DNA of 36,800 bases from Bacteroidota bacterium. GTDB taxonomy: Bacteria > Bacteroidota > Ignavibacteria > UBA10030. The stretch is from contig JAKAJH010000033.1 of assembly GCA_021813905.1 (NCBI GenBank), positions 1 to 36,800 on the forward strand. Direction: 5' to 3'. Below the pieces are notes generated by a model that was not told the origin of the DNA, did no database searches, and saw only the letters and a list, made by a program, of their open reading frames with translations. Positions 1 through 8,111 of this stretch are shown one piece after another; position 1 is the first letter of the stretch; each line of letters starts with the position of its first letter. A program made the translations under genes and the position numbers.

Positions 1-77
1 CCGATCTGAAACCAGCCCAGGAAGAACGATCCGCCGCCGATCAATGCGCCGAGCACAACCAGAATATACGGTTCCAT
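1..77 (-). CDS. rny: Ribonuclease Y, N-terminal fragment (cut by window edge)
   Basis: Only the first 25 or so residues are in the window. The ATG at 75-77 is preceded by a GAGGGATGG ribosome-binding site. The visible peptide starts MEPYILVVLGALIGGG and continues as one hydrophobic membrane anchor. RNase Y begins with exactly this kind of single N-terminal membrane segment, followed by a coiled coil, KH domain and HD domain (not visible here). RNase Y is a membrane-bound endoribonuclease that initiates mRNA decay. The identification leans on the anchor and on the position after zapA, a common arrangement in the Bacteroidetes/Chlorobi group. Any other single-pass anchored protein remains possible because the diagnostic domains lie outside the window. 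Confidence 0.6.
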   Translation of the reverse strand, partial: MEPYILVVLGALIGGGSFFLGWFQI

Positions 78-142
78 ACCATCCCTCAATTCATACCGGG
101 CACCACAAAAACAAAAAGCCGCGACCAACGACCGTAATCATG

Positions 143-348
143 TGTATTGAAGAACCTCAATGCATACACAGTGGGTACCTGCCTAAGCATTTCACGCTTC
201 CACGACCCGCTCGCTCCGCAGACATCGGAAGGTCATCGCTGGGCTGCTCCGCTCCGACCGCTTGCGGCGGACGGATCGGCGAGGTGGCATGCGCTCCACG
301 CTTATGAGTCAAGCTCCCATATTAAACGACTTGTCAGGTTCTTTAATA
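143..348 (-). ncRNA. ssrS: 6S RNA candidate
   Basis: About 195-205 nt between zapA and rny contain no gene but can fold as one long rod. Read on the minus strand, AAGAACCT (343-336) pairs perfectly with AGGTTCTT (157-150) as a closing stem. Further in, TAAGCGT pairs with ATGCTTA, CCAC with GTGG, CTCGC with GCGAG, and an apical CCGC/GCGG hairpin closes the tip; unpaired stretches between them give the large central bubble. Size, closing stem, bubble and position directly after zapA match 6S RNA, which mimics open promoter DNA and sequesters sigma70 RNA polymerase. A T-rich run (about 107-119) follows and may end the transcript. The exact ends are estimated. Confidence 0.7.
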
Positions 349-354
349 TGGAGC

Positions 355-383
355 TGATTACGGCTGATGGTGCGGCTTGTCAC
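355..383 (-). promoter_or_regulatory. Possible 6S RNA promoter
   Basis: Minus-strand GTGACA (383-378), 17 bp, TAATCA (360-355). It would start transcription near 348, at the predicted 5' end of the 6S RNA. The match is moderate (first -35 base off). An inverted repeat (CCATATTAAA/TTTAATATGG) overlaps the presumed start site. Confidence 0.4.
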
Positions 384-423
384 ATTCGTTCCGCACGCAA
401 CTGGAAAAGAACAGGAGGCGGTG

Positions 424-759
424 TCACGCCTTGGGCACGTCCGACGGCTGCGCCAACAGACAATTGTCCAGATAGTTGGAAAGCTTCTCGATCTCGGACT
501 CGAGGTACTCCACATCGGTTCCGCGACGCTCCTGCTCCTTGAACAGGTCTTCGGTAATGTTCAAGGCCGAGAGCACGGCCACCGTCAACGGCGGCTGCTC
601 GGGAATCTTGTCGTGGATGCGGGTCAACATGCCATCCACGTACGACGCCACCCGCTTCGTGAAGTCTTCGTTCTCTCCACGGAGCGGATACTCCGATCCA
701 AATATCCGAACCTTGATACTTTTGCTGTTCATAGGCGGTTTTCCGTCGGTCTCAATCAC
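424..759 (-). CDS. zapA: Cell division protein ZapA
   Basis: A 111-residue protein with the ZapA pattern: an N-terminal beta region (KSIKVRIFGSEYPLRG), a middle helix (SYVDGMLTRIHDKIPEQ) and a C-terminal coiled coil (DLFKEQERRGTDVEYLESE). ZapA binds and cross-links FtsZ filaments at the division ring. The GTG at 757-759 follows GAGGAG by about 10 nt. An in-frame ATG at 730-732 (MNSKSIKV) is an equally believable start and would give 102 residues, closer to the usual length. It lies 31 bp behind the coiled-coil gene and upstream of the 6S RNA candidate, an arrangement also seen in E. coli (zapA-ssrS). Confidence 0.85.
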   Translation of the reverse strand: MIETDGKPPMNSKSIKVRIFGSEYPLRGENEDFTKRVASYVDGMLTRIHDKIPEQPPLTVAVLSALNITEDLFKEQERRGTDVEYLESEIEKLSNYLDNCLLAQPSDVPKA

Positions 760-790
760 CGCGTCGCCGCTCCTCTTCCATCAGCCCGAT

Positions 791-1132
791 TCACAGTCGT
801 GAGTTGATCTTTCCGATCAGCTCCCGGACCCGAACCTTCAGATCTTCCTGCTCCTGACGGTTGAAGACGCCGCTCCCGTTGGACTGAAGATGCTGAAGTT
901 GTGCACGCACCCGCTGCAGTTCCTGTTCGCGTTCACGGCCTTCCGAGCTGAGCCTGCCCTCTGTCGCTTCTAAACTTGCGATCCGATCCTGAAGTTCCTT
1001 GTTCTCCTCTTTCAGACGGATGATCGCATCGGAGACGAGCCGTGCCTTGTCCCAGAGCTTCTGGAGGGATTCTTCGAGGTGACGGAGGTCGTGCGTCTTT
1101 GCCGCTTCCGTGTCGAACTTCAGCTCAGGCAA
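791..1132 (-). CDS. Small coiled-coil protein (ZapB-like)
   Basis: A 113-residue, strongly charged protein dominated by heptad-like sequence from about residue 20 to 80 (LKEENKELQDRIASLE and following). It has no membrane segment or catalytic motif. It uses a TTG start (1130-1132) with a strong AAGGAG site 8 nt upstream; no ATG fits. It sits between pheT and zapA in the same direction, and small coiled-coil proteins in this position are common in the Bacteroidetes/Chlorobi group. A divisome role like ZapB (partner of ZapA) is inferred from length, coiled coil and neighbourhood, not from sequence identity. Confidence 0.7.
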   Translation of the reverse strand: MPELKFDTEAAKTHDLRHLEESLQKLWDKARLVSDAIIRLKEENKELQDRIASLEATEGRLSSEGREREQELQRVRAQLQHLQSNGSGVFNRQEQEDLKVRVRELIGKINSRL

Positions 1133-1176
1133 GACTTGGCTCCTTTACGGGTGCTGTCCACTGGCCGATTGGCGTA

Positions 1177-3597
1177 TCAGCCGCGCAGGGTCCCACCGCA
1201 CTCGCGTCGGACGGCTTCGATGATCCGCTGCATCACCGCGTCCGCCTCCGCATCCGTCAGCGTGTGGTCCGCCGCACGGAACTCCAGCGCGTATGCGAGA
1301 CTCTTCTTCCCCGTCCCGGCCTGTTGTCCGGAGTACACATCGAACAGCGTCAGTGCGGTGAGCAACGACGTGCCCGCTCCACGGATCGCTTCCTCGACCC
1401 GGCCTTGCAGGACTGCCGCATCGACGGTGAACGCCAGATCCCGCGTGACGCTCGGGAACCGGGGCAACCCCACGAACCTGCGCTCCCGATTCCAGTTCTT
1501 GCCGAGGATGTCTGTCTTCAACTCGCAGACGAACACCGGTTCCCCGACATCGAACGTTGCGGCGATCTCTTTCCGGACTTTTCCAAAGAAGCCGGCGTAA
1601 GTGCCGTTAATTTCAACACCTACGGTCGGTTCAGTTAAACTTTCAGGCGTATCATACTGAATTAAGCGAATTTTGTCAAGGCCAAACTTCCCAAGCAGAG
1701 CCTCCACTTCGCCCTTCAGATCAAGTAAATCGGCTTTGCGCGTACCGCTCCCGGGTCCCAACGGTGCTGAGACACCGGTGATCAGCAGGAGAAGCCGCTC
1801 TTCCTCTGTAAATCCCTCCAGCGTGTCGGGGTTCTTCCCCTTGACCGGCGAGAAGACCCGCCCGATCTCGAACAGCCGCAGATCGCGCGAGCCGTGGTTC
1901 TGATTGAAGCGAACCGCCTCGACCGCACCGGGCACAAGGCTCGGCCGGAGTGTGGTCATTTCCGCGCTGACCGGATTCAGCACTTTCACGCCGGGGGTCC
2001 CCGACATCTGCGCGAGGGATTCCTGCTGCAGACTCAGCGTCAGCATCTCGTGAAAACCCGTGCCGACGAGGTGGGATTTCAGCGCATCTTCCAACCGATC
2101 GGTTCGGATTCCGGCGGAGAAATCGATCGCCGCCTTCGTCCGGGTTTCGATCCGGTTATAGCCGTAAAGCCGCGCCACTTCTTCGATGAGATCGATCTCT
2201 TCCAGAAGGTCGTTCCGGTAGCTGGGAATGCGCACGTGCAGATCGTTTCCTCTCCCCGGCCGGACAGTCAGACCGAGCCGCTGCAGCAGGCGAACGATCT
2301 GCGCACGCGTCAGTGCCGTACCGATCACGTCGTTGATCCGCTGAACGCGCGCCTTCACTTCTACGGGACGACGCTTCTTCGGATAGACGTCGATGATGCC
2401 CTTCAGCACTTCGCCTTCGGCAAGTTCGTGCATCAGCTGCGCCGCAAGGTCCGCCGCGTAGCGCGCCATTTCGATATCGGCGCCGCGCTCAAAGCGGTAT
2501 GACGCTTCCGTGGAAAGGCCGAGCATCTTTGAGGTGCGCCGGATGCCGGAGGGATTGAAATAAGCGCTTTCCAGAAGCACAGATGTCGTCGTGTCGGCGA
2601 TCTCCGAGTTGGCGCCGCCCATGACGCCGGCGACGGCGATCGGCCGTTCGGCGTCGCAGATCATCAGCATGCCGGCCGACAACGGGCGCTGTTTTCCGTC
2701 GAGCGTGACGAATACTTCGCCTTCCTTCGCCCCGCGCACCTCAATGGTGTGGCCCGCCAGCCGGTCGTAGTCGAACGCATGCAGCGGATGTCCGGTCTCC
2801 ATCAGCACATAGTTCGTGATGTCGACGACGTTGTTGATCGGACGGATACCGACGGCCGTCAGCTGATCCTGCATCCATTTGGGCGACGGTGCGATACGAA
2901 CATTCCGGATAACGCGGGCGCAATACCGCGGACAGTTCTCGCGGTCCCGGATACGGACGGTGGCGGCACGGGACGCGGCGGTGGACGATTCCATCACCCG
3001 CACCGGGGGGATCGTCAGCTTCCGTTCCGTCAACGCGGCGATCTCGCGCGCAACGCCGATGTGACTCAGGCAGTCGGCGCGATTCGGCGTGATGCCGATC
3101 TCATACACGACATCGGTTGAACCGAGTGCTTTGGCCAGCGGCGTACCCGGGCGGAGCTTCGGGTCGAGGACGAGAATGCCGTCCTTATCCTCTCCCAGTC
3201 CGAGTTCGTGCGCGGAGCAGATCATCCCATCCGACTCCACGCCGCGGATCTTCGCGCGCCCCAGAACGAAGGGCTTCCCGTCCGCGTCGTGCTGATCGTG
3301 CGGGATGGTTGCACCCACGAGCGCCACCGCGACCTTTTGTCCGGCCGCAACGTTCGGCGCACCGCAGACGATGGTGCGGGTCTCTTTGCCGGTATTGACC
3401 GAGCACACGGACAGCCGATCGGCATTCGGGTGCTTGTCCCGTTGAAGGACTTCGCCGACGACGAACTTGTCGAACGTCGCCGCCTGGTCTTCGAACGACT
3501 CCACCTCGAGCCCGAGCATGTTCAGCCGCTCCGAGAGCTCCGCCGGCTTCAGGCGGACGTCAACGAATTTCTTCAGCCACGCGTGTGAGACTTTCAT
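1177..3597 (-). CDS. pheT: Phenylalanyl-tRNA synthetase beta subunit
   Basis: An 806-residue protein of usual PheT length. Visible domains in order: an N-terminal start (MKVSHAWLKKFVDV), an EMAP-like tRNA-binding OB fold (about 40-150, with QRDKHPNADRLSVC), the B3/B4 editing domain (about 200-400, with GGANSEIADTTTSVLLESAY), B5 (about 410-480), a catalytic-like core (about 490-690) and a C-terminal anticodon-binding FDX-ACB domain (PRFPSVTRDLAFTVD onward). With PheS it forms the alpha2beta2 enzyme charging tRNA-Phe. It begins 23 bp after pheS and ends the thrS-infC-rpmI-rplT-pheS-pheT block. Confidence 0.97.
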   Translation of the reverse strand: MKVSHAWLKKFVDVRLKPAELSERLNMLGLEVESFEDQAATFDKFVVGEVLQRDKHPNADRLSVCSVNTGKETRTIVCGAPNVAAGQKVAVALVGATIPHDQHDADGKPFVLGRAKIRGVESDGMICSAHELGLGEDKDGILVLDPKLRPGTPLAKALGSTDVVYEIGITPNRADCLSHIGVAREIAALTERKLTIPPVRVMESSTAASRAATVRIRDRENCPRYCARVIRNVRIAPSPKWMQDQLTAVGIRPINNVVDITNYVLMETGHPLHAFDYDRLAGHTIEVRGAKEGEVFVTLDGKQRPLSAGMLMICDAERPIAVAGVMGGANSEIADTTTSVLLESAYFNPSGIRRTSKMLGLSTEASYRFERGADIEMARYAADLAAQLMHELAEGEVLKGIIDVYPKKRRPVEVKARVQRINDVIGTALTRAQIVRLLQRLGLTVRPGRGNDLHVRIPSYRNDLLEEIDLIEEVARLYGYNRIETRTKAAIDFSAGIRTDRLEDALKSHLVGTGFHEMLTLSLQQESLAQMSGTPGVKVLNPVSAEMTTLRPSLVPGAVEAVRFNQNHGSRDLRLFEIGRVFSPVKGKNPDTLEGFTEEERLLLLITGVSAPLGPGSGTRKADLLDLKGEVEALLGKFGLDKIRLIQYDTPESLTEPTVGVEINGTYAGFFGKVRKEIAATFDVGEPVFVCELKTDILGKNWNRERRFVGLPRFPSVTRDLAFTVDAAVLQGRVEEAIRGAGTSLLTALTLFDVYSGQQAGTGKKSLAYALEFRAADHTLTDAEADAVMQRIIEAVRRECGGTLRG

Positions 3598-3620
3598 GGA
3601 TTTGCTCCGCCGTCCGGTCG

Positions 3621-4631
3621 TCAGAATTGCCGCAGGAACCGGACATCGCTTTCGTAGAACATCCGGATGTCATCGATGCCGTAGCGCAGCAGCGCGGTCC
3701 GTTCGATCCCCATCCCGAACGCATAACCCGTGTATTCTTCGGGGTCGATGCCGCCGTTCTTGAGCACGTGCGGATGCACCATGCCCGCGCCGAGGATCTC
3801 CAGCCATCCGGAGTATTTGCAGACCCGGCAGCCGTTTCCGCCGCAGAGGTAGCACGAGATGTCCATCTCGGCGCTTGGCTCCGTGAACGGGAAGAAGCTC
3901 GGCCGGAAGCGGTATTTCAGCCGCTCGCCGTAGAACTGATGCGCAAAGCTGACCAGTGTCCCCTTGAGCTCACTGAAAGTCACGTGCCGGTCGATATACA
4001 ATCCTTCCACCTGATGAAACTGCACCAGGCTGCGCGCGCTCACCGCTTCATTCCGATAGGCCTTGCCGGGCATGATAGCGCGGATGGGCGGTCTTTGCTT
4101 CTCCATCACGCGGATCTGTACCGGCGACGTGTGCGTGCGCAGCAGGATGTCCTTCGAGATGAAGAACGTGTCCTGCATGTCGCGGGCCGGGTGGTCGGGA
4201 GGAAAGTTCAACGCACCGAAATTGTAATAATCGGATTCGATCTCCGGTCCGTTCTCGACCGAGAAGCCCATGCCGACGAAGATGCGTTTGATCTCGTCGA
4301 GCGTCTGCGTGACCGGATGGCGCGATCCGACCCAACGGGGGCGTCCGGGGAGCGTCGGATCGAACGCCGGCTCGGAGGAACCCGCGGCCGCTTCCAACGC
4401 CGCTTTGCGTTCGTCGAAGTGTGCCTGGGCGAATGTGCGGAGTTCGTTCAGCGCCTTGCCGAGGACGGGGCGATCGGCGGGACTGGCGGAGCGGATGCCG
4501 TCGAAGAGGACGGCGATCCGGCCGCTGCGGGAAAGATACGTGATGCGCACCTGCTCCAGCTGCGGAAGATCGCGCGCCGCATCGAGGTCGTGCAGGAATT
4601 CCTGGCGGATCTGTTCAGTGGAATCACTCAT
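3621..4631 (-). CDS. pheS: Phenylalanyl-tRNA synthetase alpha subunit
   Basis: Class II synthetase catalytic subunit, 336 residues from the ATG at 4629-4631 ([16 protein letters not shown]), the usual PheS N-terminus. The reading frame stays open further upstream, but that part is proline/arginine-rich and not PheS-like, so the downstream start is preferred. It has an N-terminal coiled coil (1-90), class II motif 2 ([10 protein letters not shown] and [17 protein letters not shown]) and motif 3 ([19 protein letters not shown]). It adenylates phenylalanine. It is separated from rplT by about 150 bp that holds a stable hairpin, so expression relative to rplT may be tuned there. Confidence 0.97.
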   Translation of the reverse strand: MSDSTEQIRQEFLHDLDAARDLPQLEQVRITYLSRSGRIAVLFDGIRSASPADRPVLGKALNELRTFAQAHFDERKAALEAAAGSSEPAFDPTLPGRPRWVGSRHPVTQTLDEIKRIFVGMGFSVENGPEIESDYYNFGALNFPPDHPARDMQDTFFISKDILLRTHTSPVQIRVMEKQRPPIRAIMPGKAYRNEAVSARSLVQFHQVEGLYIDRHVTFSELKGTLVSFAHQFYGERLKYRFRPSFFPFTEPSAEMDISCYLCGGNGCRVCKYSGWLEILGAGMVHPHVLKNGGIDPEEYTGYAFGMGIERTALLRYGIDDIRMFYESDVRFLRQF

Positions 4632-4732
4632 GGCGTCTGTGCCTTCGCGATGGATCGAATGGAGGAACCTCCTGGGCGTCCGGGCGTGGCTCCCGGCACT
4701 GGACGGCGAACGCTGAGGACCGACACCGTGGC

Positions 4733-4763
4733 GGTCCCGGGACACCGTGCAGTGACCGGGACC
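4733..4763 (-). other. Stable hairpin in the rplT-pheS spacer
   Basis: GGTCCCGG (4733-4740) pairs with CCGGGACC (4756-4763); inside it CAC/GTG can extend the stem. No U-run follows, so it is not an intrinsic terminator. It is the main structure in the 150-bp gap between rplT and pheS and could be a processing or mRNA-stability element. Function is inferred only. Confidence 0.4.
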
Positions 4764-4783
4764 GTCCGCGGTATACGCACGGC

Positions 4784-5131
4784 TTACGCAGCGGCGAACT
4801 TCACGACTTCAGCGAAGGCGTTCGGGTGGCTGACGGCGAGGTCCGCCAGGACTTTGCGGTTAATGCCGACCTGCTTCTTCTCGAGCGCGGCGATCAGCTT
4901 CGAGTACGTCGTCCCGTGCAGCCGGGCGGCGGCATTGATCCGCGCGATCCAGAGCGTGCGATACTCGCGCTTCTTGGCGCGCCGATGCTTGAAGGCGTGG
5001 ACGCCCGCTTTCTCGACGCTGTGCTTGGCGACCGTCAGGACCTTTGAACGGCGGCCCCAGTATCCTCTCGCCTGCTGGAGAAGTTTCTTTCTCCGCCGGT
5101 GCGATGCGACTTTGTTTTGCGACCGTGGCAT
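4784..5131 (-). CDS. rplT: 50S ribosomal protein L20
   Basis: A 115-residue basic protein starting [16 protein letters not shown], with the L20 signature [21 protein letters not shown] and a globular C-terminal half ([13 protein letters not shown] onward). L20 binds 23S rRNA early in 50S assembly and in several bacteria also represses its own infC-rpmI-rplT mRNA. The start is preceded by GAAGAGGAAG. It sits 22 bp after rpmI, in the standard order infC-rpmI-rplT. No obvious L20-binding pseudoknot was identified by eye. Confidence 0.97.
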   Translation of the reverse strand: MPRSQNKVASHRRRKKLLQQARGYWGRRSKVLTVAKHSVEKAGVHAFKHRRAKKREYRTLWIARINAAARLHGTTYSKLIAALEKKQVGINRKVLADLAVSHPNAFAEVVKFAAA

Positions 5132-5153
5132 GTCTCGTTCTTCCTCTTCTTCT

Positions 5154-5348
5154 CTACGCTAACAGAAATGTGCGGACCTTGCGCGCTTCCGTCTTGTCGA
5201 CGAGCGTCGGCTTGCGCAGATGGCGTTTCCGCTTGGTGGTCTTGCTCGTCAGAATGTGGCTGCGGAAAGCCTTCCGGCGCTTCACTTTGCCGGTGGCGGT
5301 CAGCTTGAACGTCTTGACGGCACTCCGCCGTGATTTCATCTTCGGCAT
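5154..5348 (-). CDS. rpmI: 50S ribosomal protein L35
   Basis: A 64-residue, very basic protein ([17 protein letters not shown], ending RKVRTFLLA) of normal L35 length. It starts 5 bp after the infC stop. Its ribosome-binding site AAAGAGGG lies inside the last infC codons, which suggests translational coupling between IF3 and L35 synthesis. Confidence 0.97.
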   Translation of the reverse strand: MPKMKSRRSAVKTFKLTATGKVKRRKAFRSHILTSKTTKRKRHLRKPTLVDKTEARKVRTFLLA

Positions 5349-5353
5349 GGCTG

Positions 5354-5911
5354 TTAACCCTCTTTCGGTTGTTTTGCTGCTTCAGCGTTCTTCTTCTTGG
5401 TCTTATCGGCCACGTAGTACGCCACCATCTGGCGGCCCTCCATCTTCGCCTCCTGCTCGTTGCGGGCAATATCCGAGAGGCGCTCCGCGAACCGGCCGAG
5501 CAGCTCCCGGCCGTGGTCCTGATAGGTGATCTGACGGCCCTTGAACACGACGGTCGCCTTCACCTTGTTGCCCTCCAGAATGAATTCGCGCGCGTGACGG
5601 ACCTTGAACTCAAAATCGTGCGTGTCCGTGTTCGGATGGAACCGCACTTCCTTCACCTGGGTCACGTGCTGATGCTTCTTCTGGAGCTTCTCCTTCTTCG
5701 AAAGCTCGTAGCGGTACTTGCCGAAGTCCATCAGCTTGCAGACCGGCGGATCCGCGTTGGGGACGATCTCGATCAGGTCCAGCGTCCGCTCGGTGGCGGC
5801 CTTCAGGGCTTCGGCGATCGTCAGGATCCCCAGCTGCTCTCCTTCTTCCGTGACGACCCGCACCCGCGGCGCCCGGATTTCGGAGTTCAGGCGTGCTCGT
5901 TCTTGCTTGAT
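5354..5911 (-). CDS. infC: Translation initiation factor IF-3 (AUC start codon)
   Basis: A 185-residue IF-3. The N-domain carries the family signature [11 protein letters not shown], then [16 protein letters not shown]; the linker and C-domain follow ([19 protein letters not shown], the usual 30S-binding part). The first conventional start codon in frame, the GTG at 5861-5863, would cut off the conserved SEIRAPR segment. The frame is open upstream, and an ATC at 5909-5911 lies 7 nt after a strong GGAGGAGG site, giving the N-terminus (I/M)[17 protein letters not shown]-3 rejects non-AUG initiators, and infC genes with AUU (E. coli) or AUC (Myxococcus) starts use this for autoregulation. The gene overlaps the thrS 3' end by 25 bp. 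Confidence 0.9.
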   Translation of the reverse strand: MKQERARLNSEIRAPRVRVVTEEGEQLGILTIAEALKAATERTLDLIEIVPNADPPVCKLMDFGKYRYELSKKEKLQKKHQHVTQVKEVRFHPNTDTHDFEFKVRHAREFILEGNKVKATVVFKGRQITYQDHGRELLGRFAERLSDIARNEQEAKMEGRQMVAYYVADKTKKKNAEAAKQPKEG

Positions 5912-7863
5912 GGTACAGCCTCCTCCAACGTGAGTGATCGTTCGCGGACCGCGCGCTGCATCCGGGCGATGAACTCATCGGCCCGGCTGGATCCCTGATC
6001 GCCCTTGCGGTGCAGACGCACGGACACGGTGCCCTGTGCCGCTTCCTTCTCTCCGACGACCAGCATGACGGGGACTTTCTTCATTTCCCAGTCGCGGATC
6101 TTGTATCCCACCTTCTCGTTCCGGTCATCCAGCTCCACGCGCAGACCCGCCGCCTGGCACTGATCGCGCAACACCGCCGCGTATGCCACATGCGCATCGG
6201 TGATCGGCAGGATCGCGGCCTGCACCGGCGCCAGCCAGAGCGGAAATTCGCCGGCGAAGTGCTCAATGAGCACGCCGGTGAAGCGCTCCATCGACCCGAA
6301 CGGCGCCCGGTGAATGATGACCGGCCGGTGCTTTGCGCCGTCGCTGCCGACGTATTCCAGCTGAAAGCGCTCAGGCATAACGTAATCCACCTGAACCGTC
6401 CCGAGCTGCCACGTCCGCTTCAGTGCGTCGCGGACCATGAAGTCGATCTTGGGGCCGTAGAATGACGCTTCGCCGGGCGCGACAAAATAATCAAGCTTCA
6501 TTTCATCCGCCACTTCGCGGATCTCGCGCTGCGCCTGTTCCCAGAATTCCGCCTGCCCGCCGTATTTCCCGATATTCTTGTCGTCCCGATACGACAGGCG
6601 GATCCGCACATCCATGCCGAAGGTCCGGAACACGAGCTGCGTGAGCTCGATCGTCGCCCGTATCTCCGCCTTGAGCTGGTCGTGCGCGCAGTAGATGTGC
6701 GCATCGTCCTGCGTGAATCCCCGCACGCGCATGAGCCCGCTCATCTCGCCCGACTGCTCATACCGGTAGACCGTGCCGAATTCCGCCAGACGAATCGGCA
6801 GATCTCGATACGACCGCGGCCGCGCCATGTAGATCTGGTGATGGTGCGGGCAGTTCATCGGCTTCAGCAGGAACGCCTCGCCGTCCGGGAACTGGATCGG
6901 CGGGTACTGCGAATCCTTGTAGTACGGGTAATGGCCCGATGTCTTGTAGAGTTCCAGATTCGCAATGTGCGGCGTGATCACGGGCTGATACCCGCGCTTG
7001 CGCTGCTCTTCGCGGAGGAACGCTTCCAGCTGCTCGCGGAGCACCGTGCCCTTCGGCAGCCACAGCGGCAGGCCGCTGCCCACTTTTGGCGTAAGCAGGA
7101 ACAGCTCCAGATCCTGCCCCAACTTGCGATGGTCGCGCCGCTTCGCCTCCTCGAGGAGGAAGAGATACTCGTCGAGCTCCTTCTTCGTCGGAAAGGTGAC
7201 ACCGTAGATGCGCTGCAGCATCTTGTTCTTTTCGCTGCCGCGCCAGTAGGCGCCCGCGACGTTCAGCAGCTTGACGGCCTTGATCCGACCGGTCGAGGGA
7301 ATGTGCGGACCGTAACACAAGTCCGTGAAATTCCCCTGATGATACATGCTGATGGGCTGCCCCTTGAGATCTTCGAGCAGCTCCAGCTTGTACTGATCAC
7401 CCTTCCGGCGGAAGTAGTCGACCGCCATCTCCCACGGAACCTCCTCGCGCACGTACGGCGTGTCGCGGACGGCCAGTTCCACCATCTTCTCTTCGATCCG
7501 CTGCAGGTCGTCCCCCGTCAGCGCATGATCGCCGAGATCAAGGTCGTAGTAGAAGCCGTTCTCAATCGCCGGTCCGACACCGAACCGCGCTCCGGGATAG
7601 AGTGACTCCACGGCCTCTGCCATCAGATGGGCGGAGCTGTGCCAGTAGGCTTCCTTTCCGCCGTCGTCCGTCCACTTCAGGATGCGAAGCGACGCATTCT
7701 CCGTGATCGGTCGGTTGAGATCGCGGATCTCGCCGTTGACCTCGATCGCAAGGGCTTCCCGGGCCAGGCCTTTGCTGATCCCTTCCGCGATCTTCAGTCC
7801 GGTGATGCCGCACTCGTATTCCTTGCGGCTGCCATCCGGAAATATGATGGTGATCTGATCCAT
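5887..7863 (-). CDS. thrS: Threonyl-tRNA synthetase
   Basis: A 658-residue protein with the complete bacterial ThrRS layout: TGS domain (1-65), editing domain with the HSSAH motif (about 77-81) and the CYGPH motif near residue 183, then the class II core (about 245-540) with zinc-site residues in LKPMNCPHHH and DDAHIYC, and a C-terminal anticodon-binding domain. It attaches threonine to tRNA-Thr and hydrolyses Ser-tRNA-Thr. It is the first gene of the thrS-infC-rpmI-rplT-pheST operon. The ATG at 7861-7863 lies only 11 nt after the U-run of an intrinsic terminator, so all transcription entering the operon from tRNA-Val must read through it. No clear Shine-Dalgarno is present. Confidence 0.97.
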   Translation of the reverse strand: MDQITIIFPDGSRKEYECGITGLKIAEGISKGLAREALAIEVNGEIRDLNRPITENASLRILKWTDDGGKEAYWHSSAHLMAEAVESLYPGARFGVGPAIENGFYYDLDLGDHALTGDDLQRIEEKMVELAVRDTPYVREEVPWEMAVDYFRRKGDQYKLELLEDLKGQPISMYHQGNFTDLCYGPHIPSTGRIKAVKLLNVAGAYWRGSEKNKMLQRIYGVTFPTKKELDEYLFLLEEAKRRDHRKLGQDLELFLLTPKVGSGLPLWLPKGTVLREQLEAFLREEQRKRGYQPVITPHIANLELYKTSGHYPYYKDSQYPPIQFPDGEAFLLKPMNCPHHHQIYMARPRSYRDLPIRLAEFGTVYRYEQSGEMSGLMRVRGFTQDDAHIYCAHDQLKAEIRATIELTQLVFRTFGMDVRIRLSYRDDKNIGKYGGQAEFWEQAQREIREVADEMKLDYFVAPGEASFYGPKIDFMVRDALKRTWQLGTVQVDYVMPERFQLEYVGSDGAKHRPVIIHRAPFGSMERFTGVLIEHFAGEFPLWLAPVQAAILPITDAHVAYAAVLRDQCQAAGLRVELDDRNEKVGYKIRDWEMKKVPVMLVVGEKEAAQGTVSVRLHRKGDQGSSRADEFIARMQRAVRERSLTLEEAVPSSKNEHA

Positions 7864-7874
7864 GACTGTAGAAC

Positions 7875-7900
7875 AAAAAAAATCGGAGTCGGCTCCGATT
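7875..7900 (-). terminator. Terminator/attenuator between tRNA-Val and thrS
   Basis: Minus strand AATCGGAG, loop CCGA, CTCCGATT followed by eight T (the last pairs overlap the run). An 8-bp stem with a U8 tract is a textbook intrinsic terminator. It could end the tRNA-Val transcript, but only 11 nt separate it from the thrS ATG, leaving no room for a thrS promoter, so it likely also controls the operon. Confidence 0.85.
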
Positions 7901-7961
7901 CAACAACTGATGGCTTCCGTCGGCCCATCGGGCCGCGAACGCTGATCTATCTGCACGCGTG

Positions 7962-8035
<74 letters not shown>

Positions 8036-8057
8036 CCCTGTAAAACGTCGGGGTAAT

Positions 8058-8086
8058 AGGATACCGAAAAATCGGCTGAAAAACAA
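8058..8086 (-). promoter_or_regulatory. Promoter of tRNA-Val
   Basis: Minus strand TTGTTT (8086-8081), 17 bp, TATCCT (8063-8058), placing the transcription start about 15 nt before the tRNA. It may also feed the thrS operon through the terminator at 7875-7900. Confidence 0.6.
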
Positions 8087-8111
8087 GCCAAACCTTCGGT
8101 TTCCTGCTCCG

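Noticed and set aside
3585-5162. Long plus-strand open frame of 525 codons opposite pheS and rplT
   Set aside because: It lies wholly antisense to certain genes in GC-rich DNA; its product is arginine/histidine-rich low-complexity sequence with no domain, typical of a codon-bias shadow.
7876-7930. Threonine-rich leader peptide controlling thrS
   Set aside because: An ATG in the leader opens a frame that runs into thrS out of frame, but it has no run of Thr codons and no ribosome-binding site.
7864-7961. T-box riboswitch before thrS
   Set aside because: The leader lacks the T-box sequence (AGGGUGGNACCGCG-like) and specifier stem; only about 100 nt separate tRNA-Val from thrS.
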